This document shows positions 1 to 5,588 of a DNA stretch of 8,241 bases, one piece after another. Source of the DNA: Thiotrichaceae bacterium (GTDB lineage: Bacteria; Pseudomonadota; Gammaproteobacteria; Thiotrichales; Thiotrichaceae); the NCBI GenBank assembly GCA_026992705.1, contig JALWYT010000054.1, positions 1 through 8,241 of the forward strand. Reading direction: 5' to 3'. Numbering within the stretch: the stretch's first letter is position 1; every line of letters begins with the position of its first letter. The notes under the pieces were generated by a model, which saw only the letters and a list, made by a program, of their open reading frames with translations, was not told where the DNA came from and ran no database searches. The position numbers and the translations under genes are program-made.

Positions 1-1
1 A

Positions 2-61
2 CCTGCGGGAGCGGTACTTTCTATCATATTCTTCTATATGTTGAAGGGAATGTTTGGATAA
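2..61 (+). CDS. C-terminal end of a membrane protein (partial; possibly PiT-type phosphate transporter)
   Basis: Only the last 19 codons and a TAA stop are present; the gene begins before the window. The visible peptide, PAGAVLSIIFFYMLKGMFG, is a hydrophobic helix with a short lysine-containing end, so the gene product is almost certainly an integral membrane protein ending in a transmembrane segment. A proline-alanine start to a final helix is reminiscent of PiT-family inorganic phosphate transporters, whose last helix often begins with a T-x-P-A type motif. The neighbouring pyrophosphatase, which releases phosphate, would fit. This assignment is an inference from 19 residues and could easily be wrong. 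A strong terminator follows 20 bp after the stop, so the gene ends its own transcript. Confidence 0.5.
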   Translation, partial: PAGAVLSIIFFYMLKGMFG

Positions 62-81
62 ACAAGTATCTATTTAAGTAC

Positions 82-111
82 AAAAAAGCGACCATAAAGG
101 TCGCTTTTTTT
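82..111 (+). terminator. Rho-independent terminator
   Basis: A perfect 12-bp stem (82-93 with 99-110) encloses a 5-nt loop (ATAAA) and runs into seven T residues. The GC core is AGCGACC/GGTCGCT, flanked by A-tract and T-tract, so it could also work in reverse. It sits 20 bp behind the upstream membrane-protein stop and isolates ppa from that gene. Confidence 0.93.
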
Positions 112-133
112 ATGCTCTCCTACTTAGATGTTC

Positions 134-162
134 TTTAGTAACGCCTGAGTAATCTATATACT
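134..162 (+). promoter_or_regulatory. Candidate sigma70 promoter for ppa
   Basis: A good -10 box, TATACT at 157-162 (5 of 6 consensus matches), lies 17 bp after a weak -35, TTTAGT at 134-139 (3 of 6). It falls between the upstream terminator and the ppa ribosome binding site, where a promoter is needed. The predicted 5' leader would be about 35 nt. The -35 match is poor, so this is only the best candidate in a short AT-rich stretch. Confidence 0.3.
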
Positions 163-205
163 CTCACCATTCAAGTATTTTTATATTTATTTTTAAGGAG
201 TTCTA

Positions 206-817
206 ATGCCTTTTCCAGAAACTTTTTATCGTTGGCGACCTCATCCTTGGCATGGGCTTGATGCGGGCGAAAACGCCCCAGAAATTGTTAATGCTTATAT
301 TGAAATCACGCCATTTGACCCCGTGAAATATGAAACAGACAAAAAAACAGGTTATTTAATGGTTGATCGACCACAACGAGCCTCATCATTACAACCCTCA
401 CTTTATGGATTTATTCCTAGAACATATTGTGGCAGCAGAACAGCAGCATTAATGGGGAAAGACTTGAAAGGCGATAAAGATCCTTTAGATATTTGTGTTT
501 TTTCAGAAAGACCTATCACGCGTTCTGATATTCTTTTACATGCTCGTGTTTTAGGTGGCTTGCCTATGATTGATGATGATGAAGCAGATGACAAAATTAT
601 TGCTGTACTTGCTACAGACAATATGTGGGGTGATGCTAATGATTTATCATGCTTACCTGATGTACTCATTGAGCGTTTAGATCATTATTTTAATACATAT
701 AAAATCTCTCCACATAAAGAAAGTAAAGTCAGAATTGGTAATGCCTATGGCAAAAAGCATGCTATGAAGGTTATTACCGCAGCAATGGAAGATTATGCTG
801 AACGCTATGCAGATTAA
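206..817 (+). CDS. ppa: Inorganic pyrophosphatase, family I (Chlamydia-like subtype)
   Basis: This soluble cytosolic enzyme hydrolyses PPi to two phosphates and so pulls nucleotide, aminoacyl-tRNA and polymer synthesis forward. The 203-residue protein carries the expected family I residues: K41, E43 and R55 (VKYETDKKTGYLMVDRP), Y67 in LYGFIP, the metal-binding D90/D92/D95 in GDKDPLDICVF, an acidic DEADDKIIAV metal segment (about 125-134) and YK at 165-166. Compared with E. coli Ppa there is an insertion of roughly 14 residues between the YGFIP strand and the DxDPxD motif. HPWHG near the N-terminus, PLDICV and YGKKxAxKVI near the end match, from memory, the chlamydial-type branch of family I. 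The usual small residue between the first two aspartates is Lys91. The start is fixed by AAGGAG at 195-200, five bases before ATG. It stands as a single gene, insulated upstream by a terminator. Confidence 0.95.
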   Translation: MPFPETFYRWRPHPWHGLDAGENAPEIVNAYIEITPFDPVKYETDKKTGYLMVDRPQRASSLQPSLYGFIPRTYCGSRTAALMGKDLKGDKDPLDICVFSERPITRSDILLHARVLGGLPMIDDDEADDKIIAVLATDNMWGDANDLSCLPDVLIERLDHYFNTYKISPHKESKVRIGNAYGKKHAMKVITAAMEDYAERYAD

Positions 818-868
818 ATAAGTCAGTCTGATTACAGTTAGAGTATTAGCCTTGATTATTTGCAGATG

Positions 869-898
869 CACAAGCTATGTTAATTAGTGTAGCTTGTG
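869..898. repeat. Perfect 9-bp inverted repeat in the ppa-sensor spacer
   Basis: CACAAGCTA (869-877) and TAGCTTGTG (890-898) are exact reverse complements separated by 12 AT-rich bases; a G-U pair could extend the stem by one. It lies 52 bp after the ppa stop and 152 bp before the sensor gene. There is no T-run on either side, so it is not a canonical intrinsic terminator. It may be a weak ppa 3' hairpin, an mRNA-stabilising stem or an operator. I see no promoter in this 233-bp spacer that I would defend. Confidence 0.4.
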
Positions 899-1050
899 TT
901 ACCTGTCGTAGTGAAATTATGGACTCAGGTTTATTATATCATTGATAGACTTCAAAGGAATAAAGATGAAAATCAGTATCATTTCTTAATTAATCATTGG
1001 CATATGATCGTTTACCTTAAAAGCCTGGCTTTAGCTAAACAGGAAATATT

Positions 1051-1995
1051 ATGAATTTAAGCCTCAAAGAATCAATAAAAAAACAAAGAGAGCACTTAAC
1101 AAAAGAACTAGGCTCCTCGCTTCAAAATCTGGCTAATCAATTAATTGATATACTTGAAGATAAAGAAAAAGTTGATCAAGTATTAGCAAATGCTTGTAAA
1201 CAGTTATCATCTTGTAAGCATATTTATGTTGTTGATACCAAAGGTATACAAATAAGCTCAACCTTAGGTCGAGATAAAGTATATCAAAATGCTTATGGTC
1301 GTAACCGTGCATCACGTCCTTATATGCAAATATTACAAGAAGATAAAGATTTTGTCCTTTCTGACTCTTATATTAGTAAAAATAAAAAACGTCCCTCATT
1401 GACAGCTGTTCAAGCGATAAAAAATAAACAAGGAAAATGTATTGGTTACCTTGGTGTTGACTATGACTTACGGGAATTACCTTACACTGGAGATATTTAT
1501 AAAGAAACAGATCAGTGGCGACAAATTAAGGGAGATCCTTCAATTCGTAGTAGTTTATTTACCCAGCAGCGTGTAGAAAGCCTACTAGATAAATCAATAG
1601 ATGACGTTCTATATTTAATTGAGTCATTAATATTAGAACATGGTGTCCATCATACACAAATTCACTTCTCTAGCAGTCGGGCTACTATTTGGCATGTTGA
1701 TGATCCCTATATTTACCGTATTCTCACCATTGACGAATTGCTTGACCCTGATATTTGCCTAGCCTATCCGCGTCGTCCCTATTTTGAACGAGCTATTGTT
1801 CCATCATTAGATATTATTCGTGTATTTGAGCAATTTAAAGCATTACGTTTTATGGATGAAACCATCTATTTACGTTCAGGTTCATTAAATATTGTTAATG
1901 GTTTTATTGGTTTAAACTTTTCATGTGACGGTACACATTATTTAGGCTATGATGAATTTTTGTCAAAAGGGATGGATTTTTGGCTGCAAGGCTAG
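1051..1995 (+). CDS. Cytosolic PDC/Cache-type sensor domain protein of unknown function
   Basis: Residues 1-55 are mostly helical and charged. Residues about 56-145 look like a PDC (PAS-like, Cache) sensor fold: a strand at CKHIYVVDTKGIQISS, the GRNRASRPYM segment typical of the ligand pocket (R89, Y91), SDSYISKNKKRPSLTAVQAI, and a closing strand GYLGVDYDL. Residues 165-314 form a second region with an HFSSSRATIWHVDDPY stretch, LAYPRRPYFERA and a GLNFSCDGTHY stretch, which I cannot assign to a catalytic family. There is no signal peptide, transmembrane helix, kinase, GGDEF, EAL or methyl-accepting region, although PDC domains normally sit outside the membrane. From memory, soluble proteins of about this length annotated only as 'PDC sensor domain-containing' occur in gammaproteobacteria. 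AGGA at 1041-1044 precedes ATG by six bases. Carbonic anhydrase starts 11 bp after the stop, so a shared transcript is likely. Ligand and partner are unknown. Confidence 0.8.
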   Translation: MNLSLKESIKKQREHLTKELGSSLQNLANQLIDILEDKEKVDQVLANACKQLSSCKHIYVVDTKGIQISSTLGRDKVYQNAYGRNRASRPYMQILQEDKDFVLSDSYISKNKKRPSLTAVQAIKNKQGKCIGYLGVDYDLRELPYTGDIYKETDQWRQIKGDPSIRSSLFTQQRVESLLDKSIDDVLYLIESLILEHGVHHTQIHFSSSRATIWHVDDPYIYRILTIDELLDPDICLAYPRRPYFERAIVPSLDIIRVFEQFKALRFMDETIYLRSGSLNIVNGFIGLNFSCDGTHYLGYDEFLSKGMDFWLQG

Positions 1996-2006
1996 CGATA
2001 AAGACG

Positions 2007-2675
2007 ATGAGAAAATTAGAATCACTTTTTAGAAAGAACCGAGCATGGGCAAAAAAAGAAAAAGAAAAAAAACCTGAACTTTTTACCGAGTTATCTAAAC
2101 AACAAACCCCTAATTACCTTTGGATAGGTTGCTCTGATAGCCGAATTCTTGCGAATAGGATTGTTGATCTCCCTGCAGGTGAAATATTTGTTCACCGTAA
2201 TATAGCTAATGTTGTCGTACATACTGATTTAAACTCACTTTCAGTCATACAATATGCAGTGGAAGTGCTAAAAGTTAAGCATATCATCGTTTGCGGACAT
2301 TACGGTTGTGGTGGAATTGAAGCCGCCATGGAAGATAAAGATCACGGGCTTATTGACAACTGGCTACGGCATATTAAAGATGTTCGACGTTTTCACGCAG
2401 GTAAATTAGCAGAAATCAGCGACTACACTGAAAAACTAAATCAACTGTGTGAATTAAATGTAATCGAGCAAGTTAGGAACGTCTGTAATACCACTATCGT
2501 CCAAAATGCTTGGAAGCAGGGGTATCAACTTGATGTACATGGTTGGGTGTATGATATGCGTGATGGGATTCTTACTGATTTGGATTCTTGTATCTCTTCA
2601 AATGAGCAGTTACAAGAAAGAAATAAAAAGCATGAAGAAGGTTATGATCGTCGACAGTATCAAGCGAAGAATTAA
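2007..2675 (+). CDS. can: Beta-class carbonic anhydrase (type II, E. coli Can-like)
   Basis: It interconverts CO2 and bicarbonate in the cytosol, supplying bicarbonate to carboxylases. From ATG 2007 the protein has 222 residues, close to E. coli Can (220). The zinc ligands fall at the E. coli numbers: C42 and D44 in IGCSDSR, H98 and C101 in CGHYGCGG, with R46 completing the Asp-Arg dyad. W39, G41, R64 (FVHRNIAN) and Y182 (GWVYD) match the non-catalytic bicarbonate pocket of Haemophilus-type enzymes, so allosteric inhibition by bicarbonate is expected. An in-frame TTG at 1980 would add nine residues and overlap the sensor gene. I prefer ATG 2007 because MRKLESLF aligns with the known N-terminus. 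There is no good Shine-Dalgarno before 2007, which suggests coupling to translation of the upstream sensor gene. The gene converges on cmoA 22 bp later. Confidence 0.96.
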   Translation: MRKLESLFRKNRAWAKKEKEKKPELFTELSKQQTPNYLWIGCSDSRILANRIVDLPAGEIFVHRNIANVVVHTDLNSLSVIQYAVEVLKVKHIIVCGHYGCGGIEAAMEDKDHGLIDNWLRHIKDVRRFHAGKLAEISDYTEKLNQLCELNVIEQVRNVCNTTIVQNAWKQGYQLDVHGWVYDMRDGILTDLDSCISSNEQLQERNKKHEEGYDRRQYQAKN

Positions 2676-2681
2676 TTATAT

Positions 2682-2698
2682 AGAAACATATCGTTTCT
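2682..2698. terminator. Small hairpin between convergent can and cmoA
   Basis: AGAAAC (2682-2687) and GTTTCT (2693-2698) form a 6-bp stem with a 5-nt loop, filling most of the 22-bp gap between the two converging stop codons. A weak TTA-rich tail follows on the plus strand. It has only two GC pairs and no real U-tract, so it may be an inefficient bidirectional terminator or chance. No better terminator is visible for either gene. Confidence 0.25.
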
Positions 2699-3426
2699 TA
2701 ATGTTTAACAGCTAAAAATGAGGCAAAATTTAGGCATTGAAACCATTGTGAAACCTGCTGAAAGCCCGCTTGAGTTAAGCGTTTTTTGTGTACTTCAAGG
2801 CTATCGGGGATTAATACATTTTCTAAGGCAGAACGTTTTTGGCTAATTTCTAGCTCGCTATAGCCATTGGCTCGCTTAAATTCATAATGCAAATCGGTAA
2901 ATTGTTGCTGTTCGGTTTTATCCGTAAATTTTAATTTTTCAGATAAAACCAATGCTCCGCCAGAGCGTAGCCCTGAATAAATAGCTTGTAACAAGCCTAA
3001 GCGTTGTTCGGGGGCTAGAAATTGCAGTGTGAAATTAATGACAACTAAAGAAGCATTTTCAATTGTGATGGATTGAATATCATCACAAATAATGCTAACA
3101 TTGCCATTGGGGATATGCCGTTTTAAGACTTGCTGACAGCGCTGTGTCATCGCAGAAGAATTATCTACGCAAATAAAATCAATGGAATGATCTCGTAATT
3201 GCTGAGCCATGGATAAGGTTGCTGCACCTAATGATGAACCTAAATCATAAACCCGGCTATCAGCTTGAGCATATTGCCGTGCTAGTACACCTAATAAAGC
3301 AATCACCGTATCATAACCGGGCACTGAACGGCGAATCATATCAGGAAAGACATCCGCAACCGCATCGGTAAAAGCAAAATCAACAAGCTGTGGTTGCGGC
3401 TTGGCAAATAAATCGTCTTTACTCAT
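2698..3426 (-). CDS. cmoA: Carboxy-S-adenosyl-L-methionine synthase
   Basis: CmoA converts SAM and prephenate into carboxy-SAM (Cx-SAM) and phenylpyruvate. CmoB then uses Cx-SAM to make 5-carboxymethoxyuridine at the tRNA wobble position (cmo5U34). The 242-residue protein matches E. coli CmoA (247) throughout: FPDMIRRSVPGY (Y38), a SAM-binding YDLGSSLGAATLS loop at 60-72, VDNSSAM, INFTLQFL (N131), GGALVLSEK, and FKRANGYSELEISQKRS with R198, the equivalent of the residue that holds the Cx-SAM carboxylate. The usual DLGC is DLGS here, a mild change. No Shine-Dalgarno lies in the nine bases after the SDR stop, so translation is probably coupled to that gene. cmoB, often its direct neighbour, is not in the window; downstream lies the converging can gene. 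Confidence 0.96.
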   Translation of the reverse strand: MSKDDLFAKPQPQLVDFAFTDAVADVFPDMIRRSVPGYDTVIALLGVLARQYAQADSRVYDLGSSLGAATLSMAQQLRDHSIDFICVDNSSAMTQRCQQVLKRHIPNGNVSIICDDIQSITIENASLVVINFTLQFLAPEQRLGLLQAIYSGLRSGGALVLSEKLKFTDKTEQQQFTDLHYEFKRANGYSELEISQKRSALENVLIPDSLEVHKKRLTQAGFQQVSQWFQCLNFASFLAVKH

Positions 3427-3435
3427 TGCATAAAA

Positions 3436-4218
3436 TTATACATCACCCGTCCAAACGGCATCGGCATCAACACGTTCATACTCAATACTTTCGCCTGTGC
3501 GTTTGCCTGCATCAGGACCGATAAAATAGAGATAAGGTCCCACTAAAGCCTCTGGCTTCGCCACGGTATTTGGATTTTCCCCGGGGAAGTTAAGCGTCCG
3601 CATTTGAGTACGAATAGGACCGGGATCAATTCGATTAATGCGGATAAAGCCATCATCTCGATCATATTCATCAGCGATAATATCGCACATTGCATCCAGC
3701 CCGCCTTTAGCAACGCCAAAGGCACCAAAATAAGCTTTATTGGACTTATGTCCCGTAAAGATAATCGCAGGGTCATTGGCTTTTTCTAATTCAGGCAAGC
3801 AGGCACGTAGTAATAAATAATTCGCTTGAATTAAAGCCATAGTCGTTTTGCCCCATAGCTCAGGGTCATAATGCTTAAAGGGCGTGAATACAGGTAGGTT
3901 TGCCGCATTAAGCACCAGACCATCCAATCGCCCAAGGCTTTCAATAATGGACTCAGCCATCTCCTCATAATGCCCACCATGAGCACCTTCCATATCTAAG
4001 GGATGAATAATCGGTTCAGGGTATCCCGACGTAACAATTTCATCATAAACTTTCTCAAGCTTAGGGATGGTTTTCCCCAATAAAATCACCGTTGCTCCAA
4101 ACCGAGCATAAACCTTAGAAACAGCCGCACCCAAGCCAGAACTGGCTCCAGTGACCAAAATAACACGGTCTTTTAAATAATTATCTTCAGGTACATAGTT
4201 AAGTAAGTCAACAGACAT
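3436..4218 (-). CDS. YciK-like short-chain dehydrogenase family protein with degraded active site
   Basis: This 260-residue Rossmann-fold protein resembles the YciK branch of the SDR family. The cofactor loop TGASSGLG (23-30) is intact, as are VILLGK (45-49), LNAAN (103-107), the post-catalytic IDPGPIRTQMR (197-207) and a YciK-like FPGENP (211-216). The catalytic tetrad is not intact. In FGAFGVAK (164-171) the tyrosine of YxxxK is F167, leaving only K171. The IIFTGHKSN segment (152-160) has no serine 12-13 residues earlier and seems about three residues short. I130 stands where the alpha-4 asparagine is expected. It may bind NAD(P) without ordinary SDR catalysis. GGAG (revcomp at 4229-4232) lies ten bases before ATG. 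cmoA starts nine bases after its stop. Substrate unknown. The family assignment is firm, the loss of catalysis is inferred. Confidence 0.88.
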   Translation of the reverse strand: MSVDLLNYVPEDNYLKDRVILVTGASSGLGAAVSKVYARFGATVILLGKTIPKLEKVYDEIVTSGYPEPIIHPLDMEGAHGGHYEEMAESIIESLGRLDGLVLNAANLPVFTPFKHYDPELWGKTTMALIQANYLLLRACLPELEKANDPAIIFTGHKSNKAYFGAFGVAKGGLDAMCDIIADEYDRDDGFIRINRIDPGPIRTQMRTLNFPGENPNTVAKPEALVGPYLYFIGPDAGKRTGESIEYERVDADAVWTGDV

Positions 4219-4311
4219 GGGCTAGGGACTCCAAAATAATCAAGCGATGCAGTGTACCGTTTAGCATGGATATAGTAAAAGAATATTAAAAAATTATAAT
4301 TTAGGTAGGCA

Positions 4312-4776
4312 TCATAAGTTTTTTGCCATTACAATCGCATCTTCGCGTTTGCCATTATCAGCTCGGTAGTAGTTTTTGCGGAAGCCGACTTCGTTGAAGC
4401 CTTCGGATAGGTAGAGATTAACCGCTGCTTTGTTTGAAGGGCGGACTTCGAGGAAGCACATAGTCGCGTTATTTTTTCTGCCGTAATTTTCTGCATCTTT
4501 CAGCAATGCTCTGCCAATGCCTTGCCTTTGTCGATTGGGGTCAATGCAAAGGTTTAGGATGTGCATTTCATCAACGGCGATGGATAAGACCATATAGCCG
4601 ATAATCGTTTTTTCATTTTGCTGCTCTTGCTCAAGCACCCAGCAGGCATAGCCGACACGCAGGCAATCTTCAAAGATGCCTTGTGTCCAAGGTTGCGGAT
4701 AGGCTCGTTGCTCAATGTCCATGACTTGTTCAAGGTCTTCATTGAGCATTCGTCTCAGTATTGCTCCGTGACTCAT
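4312..4776 (-). CDS. rimI: Ribosomal protein S18-alanine N-acetyltransferase (GNAT family)
   Basis: RimI transfers acetyl from acetyl-CoA to the N-terminal alanine of ribosomal protein S18. The 154-residue protein is one GNAT domain: IEQRAYPQPWT near 21-31 (the family's IEQ.a...PW), beta-4 strand MHILNLCIDP, the acetyl-CoA loop RQRQGIGRALL (82-92), FLEVRPSN with E110, and AAVNLYLSEGFNE with Y122. These are equivalents of the catalytic Glu and Tyr described for Salmonella RimI. NYYRADNGKREDAIVMAKNL is the expected C-terminus. An upstream in-frame ATG at 4815 would add 13 basic residues with no family counterpart. I chose 4776 because it forms a classic ATGA overlap with the glycosylase stop and gives the usual length. 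It is therefore translationally coupled to the DNA-repair gene, third in a leuA-glycosylase-rimI run. Confidence 0.94.
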   Translation of the reverse strand: MSHGAILRRMLNEDLEQVMDIEQRAYPQPWTQGIFEDCLRVGYACWVLEQEQQNEKTIIGYMVLSIAVDEMHILNLCIDPNRQRQGIGRALLKDAENYGRKNNATMCFLEVRPSNKAAVNLYLSEGFNEVGFRKNYYRADNGKREDAIVMAKNL

Positions 4777-5579
4777 TGCTGGACAATTGACCTTGCGAGT
4801 TTTATATCTTCCCAAACTTTGGGCTTTGCAGAAGGCTGACGTAGTAAATAGCGGGGGTGATAAGTTACAACAACAGGGGTATTGCTTTTAGGCAGTTGGT
4901 GTATTTGCCCACGCAAGCGACCTAGTGGTTGCTTGACTTGTAACAGTTGTTGAGCGGCAATTCTACCCACGGCAAGGATAACTTTAGGTTGGATAATCTC
5001 GATTTGTCGATAGAGATAGCCAATGCAATTGTTGACCTCATCAATATGCGGATCACGGTCATTGGGTGGGCGGCATTTTATAATATTGCTGAGATAAACC
5101 GATTCACGCTGTAAATCTATTGCTGCCAAGATATTATCCAATAGCCTACCTGCCATGCCTAAAAAGGGCTTGCCTTGCTGATCTTCTTCAAGGTCGGGAG
5201 CTTCGCCGATAATCATCCAATCCGCGTCGCTATTCCCTGAGCCGAAAACCGCATGTGAACGATATTTGTGCATATCGCAGTATTGGCATTGGCTAACCGT
5301 ATCTTGCAGGCTATCCCATTGCAGGTTTTCAACATTGGATTTGTGTTTGATAATGGGGGCTGGTTTTGCCTGTGTTTGTGGCTTTTTAACAGGTTTTGGG
5401 GTGTCCGCTGTTAGCGTTTCCAGAATATGACTGGCAGATGGTGCTTGCGGGTGATTGTGTTTAATCTGCTCGCTAATGGGTTCGGCAGGCAAACACGCCT
5501 CATACATACTGCATGAACGAGCCGCCCACACGGGGATGCCCATTGCTTTCATATAACTGAGGCGTGTTTGTGGGGTCAC
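4773..5579 (-). CDS. Uracil-DNA glycosylase, type 4 (Fe-S) with N-terminal extension
   Basis: It removes uracil from DNA as the first step of base-excision repair. The catalytic domain spans about 88-268. Four cysteines suited to a 4Fe-4S cluster are present (C98, C101, C169, C185), with VFGSGN, motif A IGEAPDLEEDQQGKPF (124-139), GRLLDNIL, YLSNIIKCRPPNDRDP and motif 3 HPRYLLR (241-247). Motif A is normally GEAPG or GEGPG; here the last glycine is Asp129. Before the domain is a short module with MKAMGIPVWAAR, familiar from gammaproteobacterial members, and a Pro/Lys/Gln-rich linker at about 55-80, giving 268 residues against about 200 for minimal homologues. The start codon is GTG at 5579, supported by AAGGAG five bases upstream, which overlaps the leuA stop. 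Its own stop overlaps the rimI start by 4 bp. Confidence 0.92.
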   Translation of the reverse strand: MTPQTRLSYMKAMGIPVWAARSCSMYEACLPAEPISEQIKHNHPQAPSASHILETLTADTPKPVKKPQTQAKPAPIIKHKSNVENLQWDSLQDTVSQCQYCDMHKYRSHAVFGSGNSDADWMIIGEAPDLEEDQQGKPFLGMAGRLLDNILAAIDLQRESVYLSNIIKCRPPNDRDPHIDEVNNCIGYLYRQIEIIQPKVILAVGRIAAQQLLQVKQPLGRLRGQIHQLPKSNTPVVVTYHPRYLLRQPSAKPKVWEDIKLARSIVQQ

Positions 5580-5588
5580 AAAATCTCC

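Noticed and set aside
206..817. Horizontal transfer of ppa from Chlamydia.
   Set aside because: This subtype is, to my knowledge, also present in gammaproteobacteria and spirochaetes, and base composition matches the neighbouring sensor and can genes.
677..871. Minus-strand frame across the end of ppa.
   Set aside because: It overlaps a certain gene in antisense, has irregular composition and no convincing start signal.
852..881. Promoter for the sensor gene (TTGATT, 18-bp spacer, TATGTT).
   Set aside because: Only 4 of 6 matches in each box in AT-rich DNA, and it overlaps the inverted repeat; not distinguishable from chance.
1980..2006. TTG start for carbonic anhydrase, adding nine residues and overlapping the sensor gene.
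   Set aside because: The added residues match nothing in the family, and MRKLESLF from ATG 2007 aligns with the E. coli N-terminus and residue numbering.
4293..4298. TATAAT on the minus strand upstream of the SDR gene as a promoter.
   Set aside because: A perfect -10 box but no acceptable -35 or extended -10 element; the 93-bp gap may simply be an untranslated part of a longer operon.
4777..4815. Upstream ATG for rimI, adding 13 residues.
   Set aside because: It would lie deep in the glycosylase gene, adds residues absent from the family, and the ATGA overlap at 4773-4776 is a typical coupled start.
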